This document shows positions 27,785-35,995 of a stretch of DNA of 64,000 nucleotides, in pieces. The notes under the pieces were generated by a model that saw nothing but the letters and a program-made list of their open reading frames with translations, made no database searches and was not told where the DNA came from. Numbering within the stretch: the first letter of the stretch is position 1; each line of letters begins with the position of its first letter. Source of the DNA: Pseudomonas sp. RIT-PI-r (lineage in GTDB: Bacteria; Pseudomonadota; Gammaproteobacteria; Pseudomonadales; Pseudomonadaceae); the NCBI RefSeq assembly GCF_001297015.1, contig NZ_LIGE01000036.1, positions 310,001-374,000 on the forward strand, written 5' to 3'. A program made the position numbers and the translations under genes.

Positions 27785-28774
27785 ATGCGCACGATCGTTT
27801 TCAGCAGCCAGACCTACGACCGCGACAGCTTCCTCGGTGCCGCTTGCCCAAGCGGGATCGAATTGCATTTCCAGCCGGCTCGACTCAGCCTCGACACTGC
27901 CGCACTGGCCGACGGCCACGAAGTGGTTTGCGCTTTTATCAACGATGACCTCAGCGCGCCGGTACTGGAGCGCCTGACCGTTGGCGGCACGCGCCTGATT
28001 GCCCTGCGCTCGGCGGGTTTCAACCATGTTGACCTGATCGCGGCCAAACGCCTTGGGCTAAGCGTCGTGCGCGTCCCGGCCTACTCGCCACATGCCGTGG
28101 CCGAACATGCTGTCGCGTTGATTCTGGCCCTGAATCGACGTTTGCATCGCGCCTATAACCGCACCCGCGAAGGCGATTTCAGCCTGCACGGTCTGACCGG
28201 TTTCGATCTGGTCGGCAAGACCGTCGGCATCGTCGGCACCGGACAGATCGGCGCGACGTTCGCAAAAATCATGCACGGCTTTGGTTGCCAACTGCTGGCT
28301 TACGACCCGTATCCGAACCCGGAGGTCGTGGCCTTGGGCGCGCGTTATCTGAGCCTGCCCGAACTGCTTGCGCAATCGCGCATCATCAGCCTGCACTGCC
28401 CGCTCAACGAGCACAGTAAACACTTGATCAACCGCGACTCGCTGGCGCACATGCAGACCGGTGCGATGCTGATCAACACCGGACGCGGTGGTCTGGTCGA
28501 CACGCCGGCGCTGATCGACGCCTTAAAGGACGGGCAGTTGGGTTATCTCGGGCTGGATGTGTACGAAGAAGAGGCGCAGATATTTTTCGAGGACCGCTCC
28601 GACCTGCCGTTGCAGGACGACGTGCTGGCGCGCTTGCTGACCTTTCCTAACGTGATCATCACCGCGCATCAGGCGTTCCTGACCCATGAAGCACTCGGCG
28701 CGATCGCCGCGACCACACTGCACAACATTGCGACCTGGGCGGCAGGTGCACCGCAAAACCAGGTCGAGGGTTGA
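27785..28774 (+). CDS. ldhA: D-lactate dehydrogenase (NAD-dependent, fermentative)
   Basis: A 329-residue 2-hydroxyacid dehydrogenase that reduces pyruvate to D-lactate under low oxygen. The Rossmann fingerprint is VGIVGTGQIGATFAK (about 147-161). Catalytic residues are Arg234 (NTGRGGLVD), a Glu in the DVYEEE segment (261-263) and His295 (IITAHQAFLT). AGGAGG precedes ATG 27785, excluding the earlier in-frame ATG at 27767. gacS-ldhA adjacency is conserved with P. aeruginosa (PA0928-PA0927). Confidence 0.94.
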   Translation: MRTIVFSSQTYDRDSFLGAACPSGIELHFQPARLSLDTAALADGHEVVCAFINDDLSAPVLERLTVGGTRLIALRSAGFNHVDLIAAKRLGLSVVRVPAYSPHAVAEHAVALILALNRRLHRAYNRTREGDFSLHGLTGFDLVGKTVGIVGTGQIGATFAKIMHGFGCQLLAYDPYPNPEVVALGARYLSLPELLAQSRIISLHCPLNEHSKHLINRDSLAHMQTGAMLINTGRGGLVDTPALIDALKDGQLGYLGLDVYEEEAQIFFEDRSDLPLQDDVLARLLTFPNVIITAHQAFLTHEALGAIAATTLHNIATWAAGAPQNQVEG

Positions 28775-28786
28775 TGGCCTGACGGT

Positions 28787-29269
28787 TTACTTTGGCGACA
28801 GCGTGGACGCCAGGATCAACAGAGCCAGCCAGCCAAAGCCGAAAAAGCGCTGCTTCATCGAGTGCCCGCTGCGCAGCAGAAACCAGACAAAAACCATCGG
28901 CAGCAGGAAGATCATGATCTTCAGCCAGCCTTCTACCGGACGGCTGCCATCGGCATTGGTCTGCGTTTGAAACGCTGGCGCCGGCTGTTCGACTGGCTGC
29001 CGGCGCCGACGCCCCGCCGCTGCCGGCATGACTTTCGGTAACGGCTCCGGCGCAGGGGGTGCCACGGCTTCCGGAACTGCCTTGTTGCGCGGCAGGCTGC
29101 CAAAAGAGATCGTCGAAGGCTTAGCAGGCGCAGGTGCCGGTTCTGCTGCCGCGACCGTCTGCGCATGAGCGCGAACGATCTGCTCCGCCATCGGAGCCCC
29201 ACAATGAATGCACGCCGCGGCTTCGGAACTGATGCTCCGCTTGCATTCATAACATTCGATCAGCGCCAT
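28787..29269 (-). CDS. Zinc-ribbon membrane protein of unknown function
   Basis: A 160-residue protein with an N-terminal zinc ribbon (CYECKRSISSEAAACIHCG; two CxxC pairs, residues 6-24), a Pro/Ala-rich linker (about 40-100) and two C-terminal membrane segments (KIMIFLLPMVFVWFLLR and FFGFGWLALLILAS). Such zinc-ribbon-plus-TM proteins are common; the function is unknown. ATG 29269 has AAGGAACGG upstream. It converges with ldhA (12-bp gap, no clear terminator) and is divergent from the gene at 29404. Confidence 0.8.
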   Translation of the reverse strand: MALIECYECKRSISSEAAACIHCGAPMAEQIVRAHAQTVAAAEPAPAPAKPSTISFGSLPRNKAVPEAVAPPAPEPLPKVMPAAAGRRRRQPVEQPAPAFQTQTNADGSRPVEGWLKIMIFLLPMVFVWFLLRSGHSMKQRFFGFGWLALLILASTLSPK

Positions 29270-29403
29270 GTTCCGTTCCTTCAGAGTCGAGGGGCGGCAG
29301 TTTGCCATGAGCGCCTGTCGATTTGAACCGGATCGAAGGTCGCAAGCGCACATCATTCTGCAATCGAGCCCGTGCTAGCATGTCGCGCATATTTGGAGGA
29401 CCC

Positions 29404-29838
29404 ATGGTCGAACACGATTTCCGCTACACCCTGATGAACCCGCAACACACCCTCACCGAATGCCGCGCCCTGGTTCCGGGCCGCTATCAGGTCACCGGTA
29501 ACGGTGGTTCGATCCGCATCGGTGATGTCCTGTTGGTCACCCTCAAAGGCAGCAAGGATTTGTCCATGCGCCTGACCGTCGACACCGTCCGCCACCTGAT
29601 CACCCCGCCGGGCCAATGGACCGCGATGACCACAGGCCCGGTGTTCGGCGAACTGGCCATCCACACCTGGCAGGTCAACTGCGACAGCTGCGCCAAAGAG
29701 CTGAGCTTCGAGTTCGCCGTGGATGCCAAACTCGGCAAAGCCGCCGAGAAACCGGCCGCCACCGCGCGCATCGCCGAGCTGGGCTGGAAAGCCGTCGGCG
29801 ACAAGCACCTGTGCCCGAAATGCCAGGAGCCGGCATGA
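29404..29838 (+). CDS. Conserved hypothetical protein with two CxxC motifs
   Basis: A 144-residue cytoplasmic protein beginning MVEHDFRYTLMNPQHTLTEC. The pairs CDSC (about residue 99) and CPKC (near the C-terminus) could bind one zinc ion. The central VTGNGGSIRIGDVLLVTLKG suggests a beta-rich fold. GGAGG sits 6 bases before ATG 29404. Its stop overlaps the start of the META-domain lipoprotein (ATGATGA arrangement), so the two are probably co-translated. The family is not recognised by name; it fits the PA0926-PA0924 neighbourhood of gacS. Confidence 0.78.
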   Translation: MVEHDFRYTLMNPQHTLTECRALVPGRYQVTGNGGSIRIGDVLLVTLKGSKDLSMRLTVDTVRHLITPPGQWTAMTTGPVFGELAIHTWQVNCDSCAKELSFEFAVDAKLGKAAEKPAATARIAELGWKAVGDKHLCPKCQEPA

Positions 29839-30242
29839 TGAAACGCCTTGCCCTGGCCGCTCTGGTCGGTGTCGGTTTGGCAGGCTGCGCTGCGGAGCCA
29901 GTGCAACTGCAGCAAAACCGCAGCTACATTCTGGAGTGGATCGGCGAACGGCCATTGATGGATTACAGCCACCTGACCATCACCCTCGGTGAAGATGGCC
30001 GTGCCTATGGCAACGGTGGCTGCAACCATTGGTTCGCGCCGTACACCCTTGAAGGTGACAAGATCACCTTCGGCAAGATCGGCAAGACCCGCAAGCTCTG
30101 CGCTCCGGCGCTGATGGAGCAGGAACAACGCTTCCTGCAGGCGCTGGAACATGTCCAGCGCTGGGACATCTCGCCAATCGAGCAGATGCGCTTCTGGCCG
30201 GCTGAAGGCAAACCGTTGCGCTGGTGGCTGGAAGAGGGTTGA
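29835..30242 (+). CDS. META-domain lipoprotein (HslJ-like)
   Basis: A 135-residue lipoprotein: lipobox LAGC with Cys18, then a META domain recognisable by AYGNGGCNHWFAPYTLEGD, FGKIGKTRKLCAPALMEQEQRFL and the aromatic C-terminus. META/HslJ proteins sit in the envelope and have been linked to novobiocin resistance and stress in E. coli; no reaction is known. Two adjacent ATGs (29835, 29838) are possible; the first is better spaced to AGGAG. It is translationally coupled to the preceding gene. Confidence 0.85.
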   Translation: MMKRLALAALVGVGLAGCAAEPVQLQQNRSYILEWIGERPLMDYSHLTITLGEDGRAYGNGGCNHWFAPYTLEGDKITFGKIGKTRKLCAPALMEQEQRFLQALEHVQRWDISPIEQMRFWPAEGKPLRWWLEEG

Positions 30243-30257
30243 GTCTCAAGACCGCCA

Positions 30258-30534
30258 AGCCCTCATCGGAACGCCGCCCGCCTAGCCCTCTCCCAGAGGG
30301 AGAGGGGACTGATTGGGGGATATTGGAGAGGTACGCCGACCTGGAAGGTTTTCGCCGAATCCATAATTGACCGAATCCCACTCTGGCGACTGCCTAATCG
30401 AGCTGATCTGGTTTTGACGAATCCACAATCAACTCGATCTCTCAGGTCGATGTAACTCGCCAGACACCTCGGTCGGCCCCCTCTCCCTACGGGCGGTCCG
30501 ACGTTTCGGGAGGGCTGGGGTGAGGGGCTTTTGA
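30258..30534. repeat. Family D inverted-repeat element, copy 2 (divergent ends)
   Basis: It fills the 294-bp gap between the META gene and the TlpA-like gene. It shares CTCTCCCAGAGGGAGAGGGG, GGGGACTGATTGGGGGAT, TACGCCGACCTG and CTCAGGTCGATGTA with copies 1 and/or 3. Both ends differ from the consensus: the left end has extra bases (CATCGGAACGCCGCCCGCCTAG) and the right end carries GGGCGGTCCGACGTTTCGGG between CCCTCTCCCTAC and AGGGCTGGGG. No gene is seen in this gap. Confidence 0.75.
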
Positions 30535-30536
30535 CG

Positions 30537-31004
30537 TTACTGGGTCGCCTGCAACGCTTCGAGTTTGGCCAGCACCCCCGCCGCCGTCTGCTCACCCATC
30601 AACTGCTCACGTACCTTGCCTTTGTTGTCGATGATATACGTCACCGGCAGTGCCTCCCTGCGCGGCAACTCGAACAACTCCGCCGGATCCTGCGCCAGCA
30701 CGGTGAACTTGATGCCGAGTTTCTCGCTCGCCTCTTTCAGTTCCGCGCCCTGCACATTGTCGAAATTGACCCCGAACACACCGACATTCCTGCTTTTGAG
30801 CTCATCGGCCAAATGGTTGAGTTCCGGGATTTCGGTTCGGCAAGGACCACACCATTCGGCCCAGTAATTGAGCACCACCCACTGTTTGTCCAAACGTTCG
30901 GAGGCGACTTTCTGCCCATTCTGATCGATCCCGTAATCATTGCCGCAGCCCCCCAGCATCAACGCCCCGATAACCGTCAATGCCGCTGCCAATCGCCGTG
31001 TCAT
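30537..31004 (-). CDS. TlpA-family thioredoxin-like lipoprotein
   Basis: A 155-residue lipoprotein (lipobox LGGC, Cys20) with a thioredoxin fold: redox motif WCGPC (Cys52/Cys55) and cis-proline segment ALPVTYIID. TlpA-like proteins reduce or exchange disulfides of periplasmic partners such as cytochrome c biogenesis or copper proteins. No specific partner gene is nearby. It resembles PA0953, and is divergent from the ArsC-like gene across 113 bp. Confidence 0.88.
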   Translation of the reverse strand: MTRRLAAALTVIGALMLGGCGNDYGIDQNGQKVASERLDKQWVVLNYWAEWCGPCRTEIPELNHLADELKSRNVGVFGVNFDNVQGAELKEASEKLGIKFTVLAQDPAELFELPRREALPVTYIIDNKGKVREQLMGEQTAAGVLAKLEALQATQ

Positions 31005-31117
31005 GTCGTGTTCCTTGTGAAAATTTAAACGCGCCTGCGACCCATCGCCTCTGACAGTTCTGGATTGCGCGCTGCACAGTTAGAATAGCCGCCACTTTAC
31101 GCCAGAAGCGACCCGCC

Positions 31118-31471
31118 ATGACCGATCTGACGCTTTATCACAATCCGCGCTGCTCGAAATCCCGCGGTGCGCTGGAGCTTCTTGAAGCCCGCGGCCTGAC
31201 ACCAAACGTCGTGCGCTACCTCGAAACCCCATTGAACGCGGCGCAAATCAAGGCCCTGCTCGGCAAACTCGGGATCAGCGCGCGTCAGTTGCTGCGCACC
31301 GGAGAAGATGAATACAAAATGCTTCAACTCGCTGATGACAGCCTCGGCGAAGCGCAATTGATCGACGCTATCGCCCAGCACCCCAAGCTGATGGAACGAC
31401 CGATTCTCGAAGTCGGCAACAAAGCGGTGATCGGGCGTCCGCCGGAAAAAATCCTGGAGTTGCTACCGTGA
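31118..31471 (+). CDS. ArsC-family reductase (YfgD-like)
   Basis: A 117-residue ArsC/Spx-fold protein. The N-terminal NPRCSKSRG contains the nucleophilic Cys12, and the family's RPILEVGNKAVIGRPPE segment is near the C-terminus. It resembles the glutaredoxin-linked arsenate reductases, but no ars operon is present and the closest type (PA0950/YfgD) has no demonstrated role in arsenic resistance. The stop overlaps the GTG start of wrbA by four bases. Confidence 0.88.
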   Translation: MTDLTLYHNPRCSKSRGALELLEARGLTPNVVRYLETPLNAAQIKALLGKLGISARQLLRTGEDEYKMLQLADDSLGEAQLIDAIAQHPKLMERPILEVGNKAVIGRPPEKILELLP

Positions 31472-32064
31472 GCGCGCCGTACATTCTGGTGCTGTATTAC
31501 AGCCGCAGTGGCTCCACCAACGAGATGGCGCGGCAGATTGCGCGCGGCGTCGAACAGGCCGGCCTCGAAGCGCGCCTGCGCACCGTACCGGCGATCTCCA
31601 CCGAGTGCGAAGCCGTAGCGCCAGACATTCCGGATGAGGGCGCGCTCTACGCCACGCTCGATGATCTGAAAAACTGTGCCGGCCTGGCGCTGGGCAGCCC
31701 GACACGTTTCGGCAACATGGCCGCGCCGCTGAAATACTTTCTCGACGGCACCAGCAACCTGTGGCTGACCGGCGCCCTCGTCGGCAAACCGGCCGGTGTG
31801 TTCACCTCTACCGCCAGCCTGCACGGCGGCCAGGAAACCACCCTGCTGTCGATGATGCTGCCGCTGCTGCACCACGGCATGCTGATCACCGGCCTGCCGT
31901 ACAGCGAATCGGCGCTACTGGAAACCCAGGGTGGCGGCACGCCTTATGGCGCTAGCCACCACGCCGGGGCTGACGGCAAAAGTGGTCTGGATCAGCACGA
32001 AGTCGCACTGTGTCGCGCCCTCGGCTTGCGCCTGGCCAAAATTGCGCAAAAACTGGAGGGCTGA
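31468..32064 (+). CDS. wrbA: NAD(P)H:quinone oxidoreductase WrbA
   Basis: A 198-residue flavodoxin-like FMN enzyme that carries out two-electron reduction of quinones, protecting against semiquinone cycling. The FMN phosphate loop is YYSRSGSTNEMARQIARG (about 9-26), with GSPTRFGNMAAPLKYFLD and TSTASLHGGQETT as the other flavin contacts. The start is a GTG overlapping the ArsC-like gene, and the order arsC-like/wrbA matches P. aeruginosa PA0950-PA0949. Confidence 0.93.
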   Translation: MSAPYILVLYYSRSGSTNEMARQIARGVEQAGLEARLRTVPAISTECEAVAPDIPDEGALYATLDDLKNCAGLALGSPTRFGNMAAPLKYFLDGTSNLWLTGALVGKPAGVFTSTASLHGGQETTLLSMMLPLLHHGMLITGLPYSESALLETQGGGTPYGASHHAGADGKSGLDQHEVALCRALGLRLAKIAQKLEG

Positions 32065-32066
32065 CA

Positions 32067-32492
32067 GTGGCGAAGAAGCCGAAGGTTTTGCCTTCCATCG
32101 AATGGCTGGAGCCACGAGTAAAAGCGATGCGGGTGGTCAGCCTGCTGAGTTTTTTCGCTCTCGCCGGTTTGCTCGCCGCCTACTACCTGCTGTTCGCCGA
32201 CCTGCACGGTGCGCGGCCGTGGGTGATTCTGCTGATCGAACTGATCCCATGGATCGTCCTCGCACCGGCGATGATCATGGGCAGCGCCCGTGGCCATTCG
32301 TGGATGTGTTTTGTGGTGAATCTGTATTTCATCAAAGGCGCACTGGCGGCGTATGACCCGAACCGGCAGTTGTTTGGTGTGCTGGAAATGGTCGCGAGCC
32401 TGGCGCTGTTCTGCTCGGCACTGCTGTATGTGCGGTGGCGGTATCAGTTGAATCGCAAGTTGGCTGGCGAGGGGGAAATCTCCGTCGCCTGA
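32067..32492 (+). CDS. DUF2069 inner-membrane protein
   Basis: A 141-residue protein with four predicted membrane segments (about 21-41, 51-70, 78-96, 105-125), matching DUF2069. The function is unknown. The GTG at 32067 preceded by GGAGGG is chosen; an ATG at 32010 would lie inside wrbA. It starts two bases after the wrbA stop, so it is the third gene of the arsC-like/wrbA operon. Confidence 0.85.
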   Translation: MAKKPKVLPSIEWLEPRVKAMRVVSLLSFFALAGLLAAYYLLFADLHGARPWVILLIELIPWIVLAPAMIMGSARGHSWMCFVVNLYFIKGALAAYDPNRQLFGVLEMVASLALFCSALLYVRWRYQLNRKLAGEGEISVA

Positions 32493-32530
32493 TGGAAAAA
32501 GATCGCAGCCTTCGGCAGCTCCTACATTCG

Positions 32531-32632
32531 ATCGTTCCCACGCTCTGCGTGGGAATGCATCCAGAGACGCTCTGCGTCTCAGGGACGCGGAGCGTCCCGG
32601 GCGGCATTCCCACGCGGAGCATGGGAACGATC
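32531..32632. repeat. Family B palindromic element, copy 2
   Basis: Arms GATCGTTCCCACGCTCTGCG and the reverse complement (one base changed, GCATGGGAACGATC) with an inner palindrome around GACGCTCTGCGTC. It is preceded immediately by a half-copy of the family C motif (ATCGCAGCCTTCGGCAGCTCC at 32503-32523). It lies between the DUF2069 gene and the convergent glycosylase-like gene. Confidence 0.88.
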
Positions 32633-32640
32633 GGATTGAC

Positions 32641-33315
32641 TCAATGATTGACGGTGTAAGCGAGCATCATCGAAATCTGGCTCATCGGCCGCCCGCCACT
32701 TTGTTCATGCCACTGGTTGAACACGTCCTGCACAATCTTCAGATCGCGCAGACTGGTCGGCACCTTGTCGACGATCTTCTGTGCGTTCAGCGCCGCGACC
32801 ACGTCGTAGCTCGGCACGAAGGTATCCTTGCCGACCATGCGCAAAAAGCGTGGCGCCGACAGTCCGCCCAATTGATGACCGTGCTTTTTCAGGTACGTCC
32901 ACAGACCGACGATATCGGTCACCGGCCAGTCGGCGATCAGCGCGCCAAAACTGCCCTTCTCTTTCTCGACATCAAGAATGAACTGCGCATTGCGCGGCAC
33001 GCTTTTCAGTTTGCCGAGATGGCGAATGATTCGCGCATCCTGCATCAGACGCTCAAGGTGCTCGGCGCTCATCAGCACGACTTTTTCCGGGTCGAACTTG
33101 AAGAACACTTCTTCGAAGGCCGGCCACTTGGCGTCGACCAGACTGTGCTTGAGGCCGGCACGGAACACGCGCAGGGCCATGGTCGAGAGGTAGCGATCGT
33201 CGCTGATCTTGCGCAATTGCGCGGGAGTCTTGGGAACGGGCAGATGGGCTTCCAGTTCAGCCGCCGAACCGAAGCGGTTCAGACAGTATTCGTGCAGCCA
33301 CTTGTAATCGCGCAT
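32641..33315 (-). CDS. DNA-3-methyladenine glycosylase I-like protein
   Basis: A 224-residue protein related to the Tag family (Adenine_glyco): FRAGLKHSLVDAKWPAFEEVF, FDPEKVVLMSAEHLERLMQD and RIIRHLGKLKSVPRNAQFI are the hallmark segments of the helix-hairpin-helix base-excision enzyme. The zinc-binding Cys/His residues of E. coli Tag are not evident, so it belongs to a variant branch and glycosylase activity is inferred. ATG 33315 has AGGAGAGG upstream; the longer open frame to 33438 is REP sequence. It is downstream of ttcA, with a REP doublet between. Confidence 0.82.
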   Translation of the reverse strand: MRDYKWLHEYCLNRFGSAAELEAHLPVPKTPAQLRKISDDRYLSTMALRVFRAGLKHSLVDAKWPAFEEVFFKFDPEKVVLMSAEHLERLMQDARIIRHLGKLKSVPRNAQFILDVEKEKGSFGALIADWPVTDIVGLWTYLKKHGHQLGGLSAPRFLRMVGKDTFVPSYDVVAALNAQKIVDKVPTSLRDLKIVQDVFNQWHEQSGGRPMSQISMMLAYTVNH

Positions 33316-33348
33316 GCCCTCTCCTATTGAATGAAGCGAAGAAACCAA

Positions 33349-33441
33349 TGTGGGAGCGAGCCTGCTCGCGAAGTGGGAGTACCAGTCAACAAATTCAGTT
33401 GAATGACACACCGCTTTCGCGAGCAGGCTCGCTCCCACATT
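33349..33441. repeat. REP doublet 4
   Basis: Facing units TGTGGGAGCGAGCCTGCTCG and its reverse complement lie across a ~45-bp spacer between ttcA and the glycosylase-like gene. Confidence 0.9.
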
Positions 33442-33451
33442 TGAAATGGGT

Positions 33452-34276
33452 TTACAGATTGACGATGTTCACAAAGCGCGAAGCTGCGGTCTCGTCGATC
33501 TTCAGGCTGGTGAAGTCGAACAGGTTGCGGTCGGCCAGTTGCGACGGGATCACGTTCTGCAGACTGCGGAAGATGCTTTCAGTTCGACCGGGGGTCTTGC
33601 GCTCCCAGTCCAGAAGCATTTCCTTGACCACCTGACGCTGCAGGTTTTCCTGCGAACCGCAGAGGTTGCACGGGATGATCGGGAATTCTTTCAAATCCGA
33701 GTAAGCCTGAATGTCTTTCTCGTTGCAGTACGCCAACGGACGGATTACCACGTTGCGGCCGTCATCGGCGCGCAGCTTCGGCGGCATCGCCTTGAGGCTG
33801 CCGTTGAAAAACATGTTGAGGAAGAACGTCTCGACGATGTCGTCGCGGTGATGACCGAGGGCCATCTTGGTCGCGCCGATTTCGTCGGCGAAGGTGTACA
33901 GCGTGCCGCGACGCAGGCGCGAGCACAGCGAGCAAGTGGTCTTGCCTTCCGGAATCAGTTCCTTGACCACCGAGTAAGTGTCTTTCTCGACGATGTGATA
34001 CTCGACGCCCAGCTCTTTCAGATAGGCCGGCAGCACATGCTCGGGGAAGCCCGGCTGCTTCTGGTCCATGTTCACCGCGACGATCTCGAACTTGATCGGT
34101 GCAACCTTCTGCAGGTGCAGCAGCACGTCGAGCATGGTGTAGCTGTCCTTGCCCCCGGACAGGCAGACCATGACCTTGTCGCCGTCTTCAATCATGTTGA
34201 AGTCAGCAACCGCTTCGCCGGCCAGGCGGCGCAGGCGCTTTTGCAGTTTGTTCTGGTTGACCGTAAGAGTGCCCAT
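33452..34276 (-). CDS. ttcA: tRNA 2-thiocytidine(32) synthetase TtcA
   Basis: A 274-residue iron-sulfur tRNA-thiolating enzyme that converts cytidine 32 to 2-thiocytidine. The PP-loop ATP site is CLSGGKDSYTMLD (residues 38-50); the CxxC pair is CSLC (115/118), and a further pair is CNLC (203/206). The length equals that of the E. coli enzyme apart from a shorter C-terminus. It is a single gene with a short upstream region that ends in repeat DNA. Confidence 0.95.
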   Translation of the reverse strand: MGTLTVNQNKLQKRLRRLAGEAVADFNMIEDGDKVMVCLSGGKDSYTMLDVLLHLQKVAPIKFEIVAVNMDQKQPGFPEHVLPAYLKELGVEYHIVEKDTYSVVKELIPEGKTTCSLCSRLRRGTLYTFADEIGATKMALGHHRDDIVETFFLNMFFNGSLKAMPPKLRADDGRNVVIRPLAYCNEKDIQAYSDLKEFPIIPCNLCGSQENLQRQVVKEMLLDWERKTPGRTESIFRSLQNVIPSQLADRNLFDFTSLKIDETAASRFVNIVNL

Positions 34277-34379
34277 GACGCGAAATCCGTGAGGTGTGAC
34301 GAAAGGCCGGCATTTTACGCAAAAACCCGGCGTGGGCGAAGCATACCGACCGGTCGCATTCCGAAATGCATATTCGTGC

Positions 34380-34460
34380 AGGAGCTGCCGAAGGCTGCGA
34401 TCTTTTGATTTTGATTTTTAAAAACAAGATCAAAAGATCGCAGCCTTCGGCAGCTCCTAC
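34380..34460. repeat. Family C palindromic element, copy 1
   Basis: An 80-bp hairpin: AGGAGCTGCCGAAGGCTGCG followed by ATCTTTTGAT, then a short AT-rich loop and the exact reverse complement. It sits in the 385-bp gap between ttcA and the Yip1 gene (34277-34661). The rest of that gap contains no ORF that I can support, only promoter-like sequence near 34540-34560 (TTTCTATACTGCG). Confidence 0.88.
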
Positions 34461-34661
34461 GGGGGCTCGTCAAGACTGCGCGGCGATTAAGCCACTTGTT
34501 TACAGCGCGATTTGCTCTAAGCCCCTAATACCTGTGCGGGTAAGACCTTTCTATACTGCGACATAAGGTCGCACACATCTGAAGACCTGTATTTGCTCGG
34601 CCACCTTGGCCCGTAGGCGCTCCGTTGGGGGGCGATGGCAATAACAAGAGGAGTGACTGGC

Positions 34662-35264
34662 ATGATCCATCACGTAGTGGGACTTTTCACCCACCCCGAT
34701 CAGGAATGGAAGGAAATCCGTGGCGACCAAGAGGAAAGCATCAGCCACATGTACCTGACGCACACGCTGATTCTGGCGGCGATTCCGGCAATCTCGGCGT
34801 TTATCGGCACCACCCAGGTCGGCTGGGTGATTGGTAACCGCGCGCCGGTGATGCTCACCGTCGAAAGCGCGATCTGGATGACCGTCATGTCGTACCTGGC
34901 GATGCTCGGCGGGGTCGCGGTCATGGGTGCCTTCGTGCACTGGATGGCCCGGACCTATGACGCCAATCCGAGTCTGGCTCGCTGCGTGGCGTTTGCCACT
35001 TATACCGCGACACCGTTGTTTGTCGGCGGGCTGGCGGCGCTGTATCCGCATATGTGGCTGGGAATGATCGTCGGCACGGCGGCCATCTGCTACACGGTTT
35101 ACCTGCTGTACGTGGGCCTGCCGACGTTCATGAATATTCCATCGGACGAAGGCTTTCTGTTTTCCAGCTCAGTGCTGGCCGTGGGTCTGGTGGTGCTGGT
35201 CGCCATCATGGCGTTTACCGTGATTGTGTGGGGGCTGGGCGTTGGTCCCGTCTATACCAACTGA
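34662..35264 (+). CDS. Yip1-family membrane protein
   Basis: A 200-residue inner-membrane protein of the bacterial YIP1 type with five predicted hydrophobic segments (about residues 35-56, 68-95, 110-130, 135-155, 165-190). The cytoplasmic N-terminus VVGLFTHPDQEWKEIR is the usual family start. The function is unknown. GAGGAGTG lies upstream of ATG 34662; an ATG at 34635 is in frame but less well placed. A GGCCGCC/GGCGGCC hairpin follows the stop. Confidence 0.85.
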   Translation: MIHHVVGLFTHPDQEWKEIRGDQEESISHMYLTHTLILAAIPAISAFIGTTQVGWVIGNRAPVMLTVESAIWMTVMSYLAMLGGVAVMGAFVHWMARTYDANPSLARCVAFATYTATPLFVGGLAALYPHMWLGMIVGTAAICYTVYLLYVGLPTFMNIPSDEGFLFSSSVLAVGLVVLVAIMAFTVIVWGLGVGPVYTN

Positions 35265-35282
35265 CTCGCCAAGCCAATCCGA

Positions 35283-35310
35283 GGCCGCCGCAAGGCGGCC
35301 TTGTCGTTTC
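35283..35310 (+). terminator. Terminator-like hairpin after the Yip1 gene
   Basis: A perfect 7-bp stem GGCCGCC / GGCGGCC with a GCAA tetraloop, followed by TTGTCGTTTC. The T-run is broken, so efficiency is uncertain. Confidence 0.6.
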
Positions 35311-35391
35311 AAGGATGACCATTCGGCAGCTCGACGATTCGCAAGTCCAAGGCGTTGCGGCATACTCGACGTCTCTGGAGATCCATCAAGC

Positions 35392-35886
35392 ATGCCCGAG
35401 CAACTCAATACCCGCGTCGAAGACTGTTACCAACTCGCCGAATCCTTTTTCAAACGTTCTTTCCCACGCCCTGTTGTCAGCCTCAAGCTGCGCGGGCAAA
35501 AAGCCGGTGTCGCGCATCTGCACGAGAACCTGCTGCGCTTCAACCCGCAGTTGTACCGGGAAAACGCCGAACACTTCCTAAAGCAGACCGTGGCCCACGA
35601 AGTTGCGCACCTGATCGCTCATCAGTTGTTTGGCGACCGTATCCAGCCCCATGGCGAGGAGTGGCAACTGATCATGCGCGGGGTTTACGAACTGCCGCCG
35701 GATCGCTGCCACACCTACGCAATCAAGCGGCGCAGCGTGACTCGTTACATCTACAAATGCCCGTGCGCCGACAGTGATTTCCCGTTTTCGGCGCAGCGCC
35801 ATAGCCTGGTGCGGCAGGGGCGGCGGTATTTGTGTCGGCGCTGCCGCAGTACCTTGGTGTTCAGTGGTGAGATGCGCGTCGAATGA
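35392..35886 (+). CDS. SprT-like zinc metallopeptidase
   Basis: A 164-residue SprT-domain protein with the zinc site HEVAHLIAH (His69, Glu70, His73) and a C-terminal zinc ribbon (CPC ... CRRC). SprT/Spartan-type proteins are putative metalloproteases; in eukaryotes Spartan cleaves DNA-protein crosslinks, and bacterial SprT is poorly studied. ATG 35392 gives the family N-terminus and matches the size of E. coli SprT. Confidence 0.9.
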   Translation: MPEQLNTRVEDCYQLAESFFKRSFPRPVVSLKLRGQKAGVAHLHENLLRFNPQLYRENAEHFLKQTVAHEVAHLIAHQLFGDRIQPHGEEWQLIMRGVYELPPDRCHTYAIKRRSVTRYIYKCPCADSDFPFSAQRHSLVRQGRRYLCRRCRSTLVFSGEMRVE

Positions 35887-35892
35887 CTCCCT

Positions 35893-35993
35893 GATCGTTC
35901 CCATGCTCCGCGTGGGAACGCCGCCATGGACGCTCCGCGTCCACTGTGACGCAGAGCGTCACGGGATGCATTTCCACGCAGAGCGTGGGAACG
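35893..35993. repeat. Family B palindromic element, copy 3
   Basis: A divergent copy with arms GATCGTTCCCATGCTCCGCG and GCAGAGCGTGGGAACGA around GACGCTCCGCGTCCACTGTG and its counterpart GACGCAGAGCGTC. It separates the convergent SprT-like and CoA-transferase genes. Confidence 0.85.
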
Positions 35994-35995
35994 AG

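Noticed and set aside
31118..31471. Arsenic-resistance operon
   Set aside because: Only an ArsC-fold protein is present; there is no arsB, arsR or acr3, and the neighbours are wrbA and a DUF2069 gene.
33316..33438. N-terminal extension of the glycosylase-like protein (MGASLLAKAV...)
   Set aside because: It is translated REP sequence upstream of a good Shine-Dalgarno and the ATG at 33315.
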